A stretch of 64,000 nucleotides of DNA from an uncultured bacterium (GCA_937949555.1 CALEDV010000048.1:17141-81140); one strand, 5' to 3'. Positions 45,012 to 54,126 are shown, numbered from the stretch's first letter. The notes: a model not told the origin generated them from the letters alone. A program made the numbers and translations.

Positions 45012-45856
45012 CTCTTCACCGGTAGGGATAGGGTAAATTTGCTCCCCTTTCCAGGTTCGCTTGTTACCCTGACAGAGCCTCCATGCTCTAAGGCTATCTT
45101 TTGAACCAAGGTGAGCCCCATTCCAAAGCCAGATTCCTTTGTGCTGTAAAAGGGCAGGAATATCTTGTTTATCTCCTCTTTTGTAAGACCATTGCCATTG
45201 TCAACAACATTTATGTCTAAGGTATCACCGCTATCAATCTGTCTCTTCTCTATATTTACCCATACCCGCTGTCCTGCCTCTAAGGCATTTTTTATAATAT
45301 TTTTCAGTGCCTGTCTCAATAACTTTTCATCCCCAACAAAAGGTAATGGACTGGGTTCACTAAATATCACCCTCTCTCCTTCAGGGATTGACTTGATTGT
45401 TCCCCTAATCAACTCAACCAGATCAAATTCCCTTGTCTCATGCCTTGAGCCATGGGCAAATTTTAGCAATTCTTCAATTATACTATTTATCTCTTCAACC
45501 TCTTTAATAATTGCCTCGGCAAGTTCTATCTGCTCAGGGTCTGTAAGCCCCTTTAGGAGAAGCCTGGAATTGCCTGAGATTACCATCAATGGATTTCTCA
45601 ACTCATGGGCTATACCGGCAGAGACCTCGCCAAGGGTGGCGAGCCTTTCTTGTATTGATAGTTGCTCCTTAAGTGATTTTATCTCCCTTGCAAAGATATC
45701 ATAGGAGACAAATTCTTCTTTAAGGGTGTTATCATCGGCTGCATTTGCTGCCAGTGTCTTTTTCTTGAGCAGTTTAAGTAATAGGACAATACCAATAGTG
45801 AAAACTATGAGCAGTATAGTAATCAGTATAAAGATAGATTGATGGGGATAGGTCAT
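45008..45856 (-). CDS. NtrB-like membrane-anchored histidine kinase
   Basis: The 282-residue kinase has one N-terminal membrane helix (about 7-28), a short linker, the phosphoacceptor motif SAGIAHELRNPLMVISGNSR and a GHKL ATPase with LRQALKNIIKNALEAG, VVDNGNGL and SGFGMGLTLVQKI. No periplasmic sensing domain exists, so the signal is probably intramembrane or comes from a partner. It is coupled to the sigma-54 regulator that follows. Confidence 0.92.
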   Translation of the reverse strand: MTYPHQSIFILITILLIVFTIGIVLLLKLLKKKTLAANAADDNTLKEEFVSYDIFAREIKSLKEQLSIQERLATLGEVSAGIAHELRNPLMVISGNSRLLLKGLTDPEQIELAEAIIKEVEEINSIIEELLKFAHGSRHETREFDLVELIRGTIKSIPEGERVIFSEPSPLPFVGDEKLLRQALKNIIKNALEAGQRVWVNIEKRQIDSGDTLDINVVDNGNGLTKEEINKIFLPFYSTKESGFGMGLTLVQKIALEHGGSVRVTSEPGKGSKFTLSLPVKR

Positions 45857-45906
45857 GTGTCAATTTTGCGCAAATTGTGTTATTTTTATCATAATGAAGT
45901 TTCCTA

Positions 45907-45936
45907 TTGAATTGCAAGACAATTTTCTGGTATAAT
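45907..45936 (+). promoter_or_regulatory. Promoter upstream of scpB
   Basis: TTGAAT is followed after 18 bases by a perfect TATAAT with an extended -10 TG (TGGTATAAT). The -10 box ends only 10 bases before the scpB ATG, so the transcript would have a very short leader or the gene may be leaderless. Confidence 0.6.
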
Positions 45937-45946
45937 CCCCCGCATC

Positions 45947-46477
45947 ATGGAATTTTTACAACAAAAGTATCTAATAGAATCCCTAATATTCTCATCACCT
46001 CAGCCTATAACTATAAAAGAACTCCGTCTTATAACTGAGCTTACAGAGAATGATTTGACTAAGGCGCTGAGGGAACTTAAAGAAGAATATGCAAAAAGAA
46101 AAGGTGGACTATTAATAGCCGAGATTGCTGAGGGCTATCAAATGGTGACCAATCCTGAGTTTTCTCCCTGGATAAAGAGGCTAAGAAAAAACTCTCAATC
46201 CACAAGGCTGTCACAACCAGCCCTTGAAACCCTCGCTATCGTAGCCTACAAACAACCTACGACAAGGATAGAGATAGATCAGATAAGAGGAGTAAACTCA
46301 GAGGGCGCTGTAAAAAGTCTTGTAGATAAACGACTGATAAAGATAATAGGGAAAAAGGAGGCGCCAGGCAGGCCCTTTTTATACGGCACTACAAAGGACT
46401 TTTTACAATATTTTGGACTGAAAAATCTGTCCGATCTTCCACCGTTAAATGACATCTTTAAAGATGATGCCGCTTAA
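45947..46477 (+). CDS. scpB: Segregation and condensation protein B
   Basis: The 176-residue ScpB has two winged-helix domains: LIESLIFSSPQPITIKELRL at the start and the conserved ALETLAIVAYKQPTTRIEID and APGRPFLYGTTKDFLQYFGL. With ScpA and SMC it forms bacterial condensin. scpA is not present in the window. Confidence 0.95.
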   Translation: MEFLQQKYLIESLIFSSPQPITIKELRLITELTENDLTKALRELKEEYAKRKGGLLIAEIAEGYQMVTNPEFSPWIKRLRKNSQSTRLSQPALETLAIVAYKQPTTRIEIDQIRGVNSEGAVKSLVDKRLIKIIGKKEAPGRPFLYGTTKDFLQYFGLKNLSDLPPLNDIFKDDAA

Positions 46478-46505
46478 ACAAAAAAACGATTAAGGAGGGC
46501 TTTAT

Positions 46506-47684
46506 ATGAGATTATTCAGCCTTGCAATAACTGCATTTGCCCTTATTGCTCTAACAATCTCGGTATCCTATGCAGACAATACTTACTCAGTCCAAAAGGG
46601 AGACAATCTATACAGTATATCAAAGAGATTCAATGTATCGGTGGAAGATATTATGGAGGCAAACAATCTGCCCTCCATCGCCCTTCAGATCAACCAGAAA
46701 CTTACTATCCCCTCTAAAAATACTGTAAGCCGCCCTAACAACTCTAATCAATCTCCCGAAACAGCTAAGGGATCTAAGATAAACATACCAGAGTATCATA
46801 TCGTTGCAAAGGGCGACACCCTTAGGAAAATATCTCAACAATACAATGTAGGTCTGTCTGAGCTCTCTAATATAAACAATGTAGATTCAACTCAGCTAAA
46901 AATAGGTCAGAGGATACTGCTTAAGAAGATCGCTCAAGATAAAGTGTCAGATAATGCAGATTCTAAGGGACAAACAGAAAAGACACAGACACACACTGTA
47001 AAGAAAAGTGAAACAATCTGGAGGATTGCAAAGAGATACAATATGTCCGTAGAAGAACTTAAGGACATAAACAATCTTTCCTCAAACTCCCTAAAGAACG
47101 GTCAAAGATTATCCTTAATAAGGCCAGAGTTTGATGATACAGAGGATCCTTTGAGGGCGATCCGTTCAAGCTACATTGGAAAGAAACCCTTTGTTGCCTC
47201 TCAGGCTAAGATTGCAGAGGTCAATGAGATGTCAAGGGGAGATGAACTTGCCAACCTTGACCTTCAGGAAAGGATCATACTTTTTGCTAAGAAGTTATTG
47301 CATCTGCCTTACAGCTTTGGAGGGAGCAGCGCCTTTGGCATAGATTGTTCTGCCTTTGTTCAAAAGGTATATAATGCAGCAGGCATCAAGCTGCCAAGAA
47401 GCGCCAGAGAGCAGTATAAGTTTGGTGAACTAATCGATGATAAAAATGAACTCGCAAGGGGCGACCTGGTATTCTTTAGAACCTATGCCTCTTTCCCCTC
47501 CCATGTAGGGATATATCTTGGGAACAATCTATTCATACATGCCTCAACCTTATCAAAGAAGGTTACCATAGACAGTATGGATACCCCCTATTATGTCAAG
47601 AGATATATTGGTGCAAGAAGGCTCTTGACTGAAGAAGAATCAAAGAGACTTTCAACCAATGAGCCAAGGCTTTTAGATAACTAA
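46506..47684 (+). CDS. LysM (x3) - NlpC/P60 cell-wall hydrolase
   Basis: The 392-residue protein has a signal peptide (1-23), three LysM peptidoglycan-binding repeats (YSVQKGDNLYSISKRFNVSV, YHIVAKGDTLRKISQQYNVG, HTVKKSETIWRIAKRYNMSV) and a C-terminal NlpC/P60 domain. The catalytic Cys is in FGIDCSAFVQKVY, with the expected His region PSHVGIYLGNNLFIHAS. It should be a secreted gamma-D-glutamyl endopeptidase acting on peptidoglycan stem peptides. The ATG follows aaggagg at the usual spacing. Confidence 0.93.
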   Translation: MRLFSLAITAFALIALTISVSYADNTYSVQKGDNLYSISKRFNVSVEDIMEANNLPSIALQINQKLTIPSKNTVSRPNNSNQSPETAKGSKINIPEYHIVAKGDTLRKISQQYNVGLSELSNINNVDSTQLKIGQRILLKKIAQDKVSDNADSKGQTEKTQTHTVKKSETIWRIAKRYNMSVEELKDINNLSSNSLKNGQRLSLIRPEFDDTEDPLRAIRSSYIGKKPFVASQAKIAEVNEMSRGDELANLDLQERIILFAKKLLHLPYSFGGSSAFGIDCSAFVQKVYNAAGIKLPRSAREQYKFGELIDDKNELARGDLVFFRTYASFPSHVGIYLGNNLFIHASTLSKKVTIDSMDTPYYVKRYIGARRLLTEEESKRLSTNEPRLLDN

Positions 47685-47695
47685 AAGATAAACCC

Positions 47696-48820
47696 TTAGG
47701 GTCTTAAGTATCCCGATATCATAATATCAGGACCTAACCTTCTTATCCTAAGGTTTTTAATTTCTAAGGCATTCTCAAGGGGAATATAACCGTTACCGCC
47801 TGTTACAGGCAATGAAGATTTTCCACAAATTAGCTTAGGGGCAATAAAAAAGACCGCCTTATCGACAACCCTCTCTAAAAATGCCCTGCCATTTAGCGAA
47901 GAGCCAGCCTCTATCATTACTGATGATATGCCAAGGCCTCCAAGACGTTGGAGGATTTCATCAAGCGCAAAGGGCGATGATTGGAGGTCCATCAATCCTA
48001 TTCCCATTGAGGATAGGTCTTTAATTTTTTGTTGTTTCTCTATAGAACTAAGTTCTCTGCCTGCAAAAATCACTATTGTAGGTGCATCCTTATTGAATAC
48101 CCTATAATCTAAAGGCACATCCAGCCAAGGATCTATGATTACCCTCATGGGATTTCTTAAGCCCTTTATCCTTGCAGTCAGCTGAGGGTTATCAGCAAGC
48201 ACAGTCCCCCTTGCAGTGATCACTGCATCCACTAAACCCCTTAACTTGTGCACCTCTCTCCTCGCCCTTTGGCTGGTTATCCACTTGGAATTGCCTTCAG
48301 GGTCGGCAATCTTGCCATCTATAGTCATGGCTGTCTTTATAATTACAAAGGGTCTCCCAGTAGTAATGTACTTTATATAAAACTCGTTTAAATGCCTTGC
48401 CTCTTCAGATAATAAGCCTAAGTGGACCTCTATCCCTGCTGCCTCTAACTCCTTCAATCCGCATCCTGATACAGAGGGATTCGGATCTACCATCGCAACA
48501 AATACCCTTTTAATGCCTGCTTCAATTATAGCTTTTGTGCAGGGAGGGGTTCGTTTGTTTGTATGACAACAGGGCTCAAGGGTAACGTATAGGTCAGCCC
48601 CCTTTGCTTTTTTGCCAATATAGTTAATCACAAGCGCCTCAGCATGGGGTTCGCCAGCCCTCTTATGGTAATCTTCGGCAATAATCTTTCCTGCTTTCAC
48701 AAGGACTGCTCCAACCATTGGATTTGGACTTGTCATGCCGCAGGCTTTCTTGGCAATAGCAAGCGCCCTAAGCATAAACTGTTTTTGTTCCTTAGAATAC
48801 TCAAGAGTTGTCATTGCCAT
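47696..48820 (-). CDS. ribD: Bifunctional riboflavin deaminase-reductase RibD
   Basis: The 374-residue RibD has an N-terminal deaminase domain with the zinc motif GEPHAEALV...TLEPCCHTNKRTPPCTKAI and a C-terminal reductase domain (GRPFVIIKTAMTIDGKIADP, SVMIEAGSSLNGRAF). It performs two successive steps of riboflavin synthesis. It is a single gene here, without ribE, ribB or ribH neighbours, and I see no FMN riboswitch upstream. Confidence 0.95.
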   Translation of the reverse strand: MAMTTLEYSKEQKQFMLRALAIAKKACGMTSPNPMVGAVLVKAGKIIAEDYHKRAGEPHAEALVINYIGKKAKGADLYVTLEPCCHTNKRTPPCTKAIIEAGIKRVFVAMVDPNPSVSGCGLKELEAAGIEVHLGLLSEEARHLNEFYIKYITTGRPFVIIKTAMTIDGKIADPEGNSKWITSQRARREVHKLRGLVDAVITARGTVLADNPQLTARIKGLRNPMRVIIDPWLDVPLDYRVFNKDAPTIVIFAGRELSSIEKQQKIKDLSSMGIGLMDLQSSPFALDEILQRLGGLGISSVMIEAGSSLNGRAFLERVVDKAVFFIAPKLICGKSSLPVTGGNGYIPLENALEIKNLRIRRLGPDIMISGYLRP

Positions 48821-49156
48821 AGTTTTATAATTAATCTGCCCTCACAGTGGATTGCTTTTTATCAGCTATTGATAATACCACAGCCCTATACATTATATTT
48901 AATTAGGGAAGACAAAGGGCATTTGAAAAAACCGCTCCTGATTAATTTATAATCCCAAAAGGGGCTGTTAATAGTTTACACAAAAGATGCTTGGAGATCC
49001 TATTAACCATATTGATAGTATAGGCAAGGGATGACAAGCCCTTTTAATTCTGGGTTTCTCCTATGCCAAAGATAATTGCCAATAGACAAGTCTCAAGGAG
49101 CGATAGTAGTTAAACTTGCCTGAGACTCATATTTTATGAAAAGGAGGATATAAAAA
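48821..49156. other. Intergenic region with a leader hairpin
   Basis: No gene is supported here. A short hairpin AAGGG-ATGACAAG-CCCTT occurs near 49026. A longer one, AGTCTCAAGG (49089-49098) with CCTGAGACT (49119-49127), differs from a perfect 9-bp pairing only by one bulged A and lies 29 bases before the next gene's start. The latter could shape the 5' leader of the 63-residue gene. No riboswitch match was recognised. Confidence 0.4.
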
Positions 49157-49348
49157 GTGCAAAGCAACTGTCCGGTAAATCTATGTATGACGCCAACCTA
49201 TACCGACGATTTCCAGAGGGTACTTGAGATTGTGAGAAATGTGTTGGGCAAAGTAGATATTAAAAACCCTGATATTGATGTGGAAGGTCTTTGCAGGGAG
49301 ATTGCAATACTTATAGCAGAAGACAGGGGCATAGATATCTACAAATAA
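49157..49348 (+). CDS. Small hypothetical protein (63 aa)
   Basis: GTG start with a strong site (aaaggagg, 49140-49147). The product begins MQSNCPVNLCMTPTYTDDF and then is helical (ILVRNVLGK-like segment, DVEGLCREIAILIAEDRGID). Three cysteines occur in 63 residues. No known domain; the good ribosome binding site and isolated position are the evidence that it is real. Confidence 0.55.
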   Translation: MQSNCPVNLCMTPTYTDDFQRVLEIVRNVLGKVDIKNPDIDVEGLCREIAILIAEDRGIDIYK

Positions 49349-49400
49349 TAATCAAGAGGAAGGGCGCTGAAGATACATTTTTTGCACAAAGCTGCTTGTG

Positions 49401-50669
49401 TTACCTTAGCAGTTTTTCTTTGCCAAGGATAATCGTCCTTTTTACCTCAGAGATCCAATAGTTGGGGAATCTCTCTTGATCTACAAGCCATGGAATTAGG
49501 CTGTTAAGGGCATCGGTTATGCCTGCTCTTTCATCACAGATAGCAGAGAGGATGAGTTCCCCTGTCCTGTGCATCCTGCCCTGAAGTTCTCCATCTGTGG
49601 CCTCATGAAACTGCTTAGCTAACCCTTTAAAGTGCCTATCGGTCATATATGAAAGCCTCTCAGAACGAAGTAATGTTGCTGCCTCCATTAGTTTTTTGTA
49701 AAACTCCTGCCTCTCAGGAACTGCTGCAGAAAGGGCATCATATAGTAATTGAAGCTGACTCTCAAGGGTAATGCGGGGCATTCCCCTGTTGCCTAACACC
49801 CTGCTGAGCCATTCTACCTGCATCATAAACTCGCCATAGGAAAGGTCTGTAAGGGTTGCAAGCCATGCAGCATCGCTCTTTGCAAAACTCTCACCCCTTT
49901 CTTTATATCTTGCCTGAAAGTAAGGGTATTGCTCATAACACCTCTTAGCCGCTTCTATCGCTGCCTGTATCTCTCTTGGGTCCTGGGGCACAGGATGTTT
50001 GCCCGCCTCAGGATTAAGGGTGGTGGCAGTAAATCCCCATGCTAAATTATTGGGGGGATAGAGGGCAACGAAGAGGGTCTCAAGCATATCAAATAGTCTA
50101 TAGGCAGTGGAAATAATGCCCTCTACCTCTGTTTTTTTCAGAGATAGGGTATTTAGAAGTTTCTTAAACTCATGCCAGTAGAGTATTGTCTTATCATCGT
50201 ATCCATTATAATAACGAGTTGCCCCTATAACCTTGTCGCCAAGTGCATTAAGCACATCCTGCAGATGAACCTTATTGCCAAGGGTAGTGCCTTCAAGGAC
50301 ATATAGAAAGCCCATGAGGGTTATGGGTTCCTTAAGGCTCATAGTGCGTATGTTTGCAGCTATGTAAAGTGCCTTTTCTACTGCGGCAATACAATCGGGG
50401 ATGTGCAGTCTCTCAAAAAATCCTATATCAGACCTCAAATGGGCAAGACGAGAGGGCCTGGCAAGAAAGGTATCCCTGACAGAATTGAGAGGAAAATGTC
50501 GGAGAGCCTCTTCAATAGCCCCATGGATGATTGCCATTGCCCGCAAATGAGCCACATAAGAGTCAAGGGGCAGGTCTCCCTTTATGAGGGCTTTTACATA
50601 GGGCAACTCCTGCATCTTGGCATGGCGATCAACAATAGACTCTCTTAAAATATCTGCAAGGGCTTTCAT
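49401..50669 (-). CDS. Heme-oxygenase-like two-domain protein
   Basis: The N-terminal half (about 1-195) of this 422-residue protein has the helical heme-oxygenase fold pattern: LRESIVDRHAKMQELPYVKA with a candidate proximal His, YVAHLRAMAIIHGAIEEAL, and ITLMGFLYVLEGTTLGNKVH. That suggests a biliverdin-producing or related enzyme. The C-terminal half (about 200-420) is also all-helical but not recognised. Neighbours are a cytochrome c gene and repeats, and no heme uptake genes. Function is inferred from fold only. Confidence 0.6.
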   Translation of the reverse strand: MKALADILRESIVDRHAKMQELPYVKALIKGDLPLDSYVAHLRAMAIIHGAIEEALRHFPLNSVRDTFLARPSRLAHLRSDIGFFERLHIPDCIAAVEKALYIAANIRTMSLKEPITLMGFLYVLEGTTLGNKVHLQDVLNALGDKVIGATRYYNGYDDKTILYWHEFKKLLNTLSLKKTEVEGIISTAYRLFDMLETLFVALYPPNNLAWGFTATTLNPEAGKHPVPQDPREIQAAIEAAKRCYEQYPYFQARYKERGESFAKSDAAWLATLTDLSYGEFMMQVEWLSRVLGNRGMPRITLESQLQLLYDALSAAVPERQEFYKKLMEAATLLRSERLSYMTDRHFKGLAKQFHEATDGELQGRMHRTGELILSAICDERAGITDALNSLIPWLVDQERFPNYWISEVKRTIILGKEKLLR

Positions 50670-50750
50670 ATTTGTGTAGATGGGTTTTGTTAAAACAATT
50701 AAAATGGTATCATGGTTAGAAGGTAGAATACAAGTGGATTTATACAGGCT

Positions 50751-50788
50751 TAAATTGCCAATAGGAGTAAAGAGGGTGTGCTGAAAAG
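50751..50788. repeat. Solo end of the MITE-like element
   Basis: Sequence taaattgccaataggagtaa agagggtgtgctgaaa matches, in reverse complement, the right terminal inverted repeat of the elements at 21099 and 35137. The rest of the element is not present. The following 50796-50945 bases contain a short frame ending in a TAA (KIEDWLFDIAKGKANELAKQ) that I cannot assign. Confidence 0.6.
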
Positions 50789-50953
50789 ACCCTCAAAAGG
50801 GAGATGCTTTGATTAACTAGGCCAAGGTTGTGGGGTTTGGGAAAAAGATTGAAGACTGGCTCTTTGACATCGCAAAGGGCAAGGCTAATGAATTGGCAAA
50901 ACAGTCTTACAACCTTATAAGCAAAACAAATAGAAGTTGGGTATAAAGGTATA

Positions 50954-50984
50954 AAAGCCCTCTCCAAGAAAAGAAGAGGGCTTT
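50954..50984 (-). terminator. Terminator after the octaheme cytochrome gene
   Basis: A perfect 10-bp stem AAAGCCCTCT / AGAGGGCTTT with an 11-base loop lies 25 bases past the cytochrome stop on the minus strand. Its T-tract is short on that strand (TTTTAT). Confidence 0.65.
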
Positions 50985-51009
50985 GGTTAGTTATGATCTA
51001 TTATCCTAT

Positions 51010-52464
51010 TTATTTTTTCTTGGTTGCCTTTGTTTCAGGTTCCTTTTTAGCCCTTTCCTCTTTAACTAATCCTACTGTAAATCTCCCGCCGCTCTTCATA
51101 GGGTCTTCTTTATAGCCAAGCGCCTTCCAGTCAAACCGTTTACTGCCGAAATGGCAGTCCCTGCATTTGAGCACATTTTCTTTCGGCGCCACCTCATGAT
51201 TTATGCTCCCATAAAAGGCAGTTTTCACGAACTCGTATTTTCCGCTATAGGCAAGTCCTCTTGACTTTGCGCCTACTTGTATAGCCTTATCCCAATCGTA
51301 GTGGCTCCAGAGTCCTTTGTAGGTCTGAAAGGGCAGAAGATATTTGTTTTTAGAATCTGCTGGCTGCTTGCCTGTGTGAACCTTAAAGGGATGAATCTTT
51401 GAATCTTTCTCTCCAATATCACCGACTGGTTTCGACAGATAGGTAACCTGCTTCATATCCTTAATCTTATCGCCCATTATGTAACGCTCTACCTTCCCAT
51501 TGTACCATTCATAAGTGGGCACTACATCCTTCGCCCAGGTAAAGGAGCCTTTGTGCTTTTGATACATTGGTTTGTCAGAGTCATCCCTTTGGTCTCTGCC
51601 TACTGTGGACCAGTCCCAACTCATCTTTGTCGCTTGTCCCCTTGCAAAGGCTGGTATATGACAGGTCTGACAGGCAAGGCTCTTCACATGTCTGCTGAGT
51701 AGGTTTTGTGCCTGCGATTTCTTATGAGGCTCCATGCCTCCTTTGTGACAGTCTTCACAGCTAACCCTGCCCGCATGGGTAGCAAGAAATGTGGAGCCTC
51801 CGGCTATTTTATGCTCCTTTGTGACATGGCAGTTCTGACAGGCAAAATCCATTGCCCCCATGTGAACATCCTGTTCTTTCTTGGGTTTCGACAAGGTTGA
51901 ATCCAGATCTCCATGTTTTACTGCATCACCACCGCCTCCAAAAAAGTGGCATGCACCACAATTGTCTCTATTAGGTTTTCCCACACTCTGGGCAGCCTTT
52001 AGAAGATCCATCTTGCCCTGCTCCACGAGCTTTGTATCCACATAACCGCCTAAGGTCTTTTTATAATTGCCTTCACGGGCGTGACATACTAAGCAGTCAA
52101 CCTTAGTTTTATCATTGAAATCAAAATCAACCTTTGTCCATCCATAACCGATGTGACATTTTGAGCAGAAAGCAATGCTCTCATCAATCACACTCACGGT
52201 GCAAAAATTATTGAATAGATTTGCCTTGCCATACTCCTCTTTGGAGTTTTCTTTACCCTTGATAAGCTTAGCTGGCCCCTTCCATTTCCAGTGAGAGGTC
52301 TTCATCACATCGTTAAATTGCTTTTCATGGCACATGAGACACATCTGGGTAACCTCTTCACCTGTCTTATAGGGCCCTGTTAATACCTGCCTGTGGTCCA
52401 TAGCCGCCGTCGCAAGGGCTGTAATGAAAAGTATCAATGCTAAGGCCAATACTATGCTCTTCAT
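51010..52464 (-). CDS. Octaheme c-type cytochrome (tetrathionate reductase-like)
   Basis: The 484-residue protein has a signal peptide (1-20) and eight CxxCH heme sites: CLMCH, CSKCH, CLVCH, CGACH, CQNCH, CEDCH, CQTCH and CRDCH. Length, heme number and order fit the octaheme tetrathionate reductase (OTR) family of periplasmic enzymes, which can act on tetrathionate, nitrite or hydroxylamine in vitro. The C-terminus is Lys-rich. A sigma-70-type promoter lies upstream, and the rhodanese-type selenoprotein gene is next on the same strand, pointing to sulfur redox chemistry. Confidence 0.85.
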   Translation of the reverse strand: MKSIVLALALILFITALATAAMDHRQVLTGPYKTGEEVTQMCLMCHEKQFNDVMKTSHWKWKGPAKLIKGKENSKEEYGKANLFNNFCTVSVIDESIAFCSKCHIGYGWTKVDFDFNDKTKVDCLVCHAREGNYKKTLGGYVDTKLVEQGKMDLLKAAQSVGKPNRDNCGACHFFGGGGDAVKHGDLDSTLSKPKKEQDVHMGAMDFACQNCHVTKEHKIAGGSTFLATHAGRVSCEDCHKGGMEPHKKSQAQNLLSRHVKSLACQTCHIPAFARGQATKMSWDWSTVGRDQRDDSDKPMYQKHKGSFTWAKDVVPTYEWYNGKVERYIMGDKIKDMKQVTYLSKPVGDIGEKDSKIHPFKVHTGKQPADSKNKYLLPFQTYKGLWSHYDWDKAIQVGAKSRGLAYSGKYEFVKTAFYGSINHEVAPKENVLKCRDCHFGSKRFDWKALGYKEDPMKSGGRFTVGLVKEERAKKEPETKATKKK

Positions 52465-52499
52465 ACTATCCTCCTGTGTTTAAGGCTTGTCTCACAAAT

Positions 52500-52528
52500 T
52501 GTATAAGATTTAGATGTATTATTGTCAA
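52500..52528 (-). promoter_or_regulatory. Sigma-70 promoter of the octaheme cytochrome gene
   Basis: On the minus strand a perfect TTGACA and TATACA are separated by 17 bases, 36 bases upstream of the cytochrome ATG. This indicates transcription separate from the rhodanese gene, which ends in its own terminator. Confidence 0.65.
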
Positions 52529-52612
52529 GGAAATTATCTGTATTAGTAGGTTATGAATAATCCTGTCAAAAACATATTTGCCTTCGCATTTACATTTTGT
52601 TAAGTAGGCACA

Positions 52613-52646
52613 TTAAAAAAGAGGCGGTCTTTAACAACCGCCTCAA
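52613..52646 (-). terminator. Terminator after the rhodanese selenoprotein gene
   Basis: On the minus strand the stem GAGGCGGT / ACCGCCTC is followed by TTTTTT. It lies 33 bases past the stop at 52679. Confidence 0.85.
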
Positions 52647-52678
52647 AATAATACGCCTATTAAAAAGGCATAGTTTGA

Positions 52679-54034
52679 TTAGTCCTTTGTTATCTCATAC
52701 CTTCCATTTGGGTCAATCTTGATGTTGGCATTTAGGAATTTGACATTTTTGTATCCAAGCTCATTTGTCAGTATGCTGTGTGCGATGTCAGCCCTTGCGC
52801 CCGTGGAGCAGTGGATTACAATAGTCTTGTCCTTTGGTATCTCTGCTGCCTTTGCCTTTATATCCTGGGTGGGAATATTCTTGGCGCCTACAAGCATTCC
52901 TGACTCAGCCTCATCGGTGTCGCGGACATCAAGGATAAATACATTCTCAGGCTTACTCTCAGCAATCTTTTTAAACTCATCTAAGCTCATTTCGCCTGGT
53001 CTCGGCTTAGGCTCATAGACTATCTTTGTGGGCATATAGCCCTTTGCAACTTGTCCGCCCTCGCTTACCCACTGATCATAACCACCCTCAAGGACTCCAA
53101 TGTTTGTATAGTTGCCCCAGATGCTTATAATCTCATAGGCCTGTATTGCAGACTTTGTATCATAAGAGTAAAGCACCATAGGCGCCCTCTTGTCTTTAGG
53201 AAATTTATCAACTGCATGGGTAAGCTCGGTTATTGGTATTGAAACGGCGGTAGGTATGTGTCCCTTTTTTGCTTCACCAGAGGACCTTAGGTCCACAATA
53301 ACTGTTGGTATGTCTCTTTTAATCCTCTCTTTCAAACAGGGACTGCATACTATTGTAAGTTTACCTGCCTTTTTCCATGCTGGAAGTCCATCGATATAGG
53401 TTTTTACATTGGTATAACCTAATTTTTCCGCCTTACTGGCAGAAGCGGGTGAAAGCCTTCAGGTAGGTCCCTGACAATAAAATATGATAAGTTTGTTCTT
53501 ATCCTTTGGAAGCTTATCAATGTGCTTTTCAAACTCTGCATCGTAGATATTGATAGCTCCAGGTATTGCGCCCTCATAAAACCTTGCTGCAGGTCTTGAG
53601 TCAACAATTAAGGCGTCGCCCTTTTCTACATGTTCTGCTACAAACTCTGTTGAGGCAATCTTCTCTGGCGGCAGCTTAGCAGGTTGTTTAACAGAAACCT
53701 TCGTGGCATATAAATCATTGTCCTTCTTTGTAAAAAATACAGCTATTTCCTTATCCCTGGTAAGTTTGTTGAGTGGCTGTCCCCATCCCTCAACTTTGGT
53801 GTTGTCATCAAACTTAACTACCCACACAGCTCCTGTGTTCATCTGAATCGTCTCAGCCTTACCTGAAACAACTCCCACAGTGCCTCTCAATACACCAGGC
53901 TCAGCCTTATGGCACTGGGCGCAGGGTTTTGAGATAATAGGTCTCTTGTCATCAGCAAAAGAGTATGATGCCATTAAAAAAGTCATCATGGCTACCAAAC
54001 TTAGCGCTGAAACGAGCCTTCCGCTTTTCCTCAT
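52679..54034 (-). CDS. Heme-motif triple-rhodanese selenoprotein (in-frame TGA as Sec)
   Basis: The ORF track shows two pieces (53459-54070 and 52679-53335), but they and the 41 codons between them share one frame, broken only by TGA at 53459-53461. Read through, the 451-residue product has a signal peptide, a CAQCH heme site, a small OB-like domain and three rhodanese domains. Rhodanese 1 reads LIIFYCQGPT-U-RLSPASA, followed by EKLGYTNVKTYIDGLPAWKK. Cys is expected at the U position in related proteins (GPxC). Rhodanese 2 lacks a catalytic Cys (VLYSYDTKS). Rhodanese 3 has HCSTGARA. A strong SECIS-like hairpin follows the TGA. I prefer ATG 54034 with a ggagg site. Role inferred: extracytoplasmic sulfur transfer or redox, next to the octaheme cytochrome. 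Confidence 0.85.
53426..53444 (-). promoter_or_regulatory. Candidate bacterial SECIS of the rhodanese gene
   Basis: On the minus strand a perfect 7-bp stem TTCTGCC / GGCGGAA (one T-G wobble) carries the five-base loop AGTAA, with G at loop position two. The loop begins 21 bases after the TGA. Both distance and loop G match the published bacterial SECIS description, and it lies within the coding sequence as expected. Confidence 0.75.
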
Positions 54035-54126
54035 CTGTTTCCTCCGTAAATTATGATAATCTTCTGTCAAAGACAGCGCATTTATGTTATATGCAAAAAA
54101 TATGCAAAATGCCTTCTTAAGGATAA

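Noticed and set aside
48821-49156. FMN riboswitch upstream of ribD
   Set aside because: None of the conserved RFN strings could be found on the minus strand.
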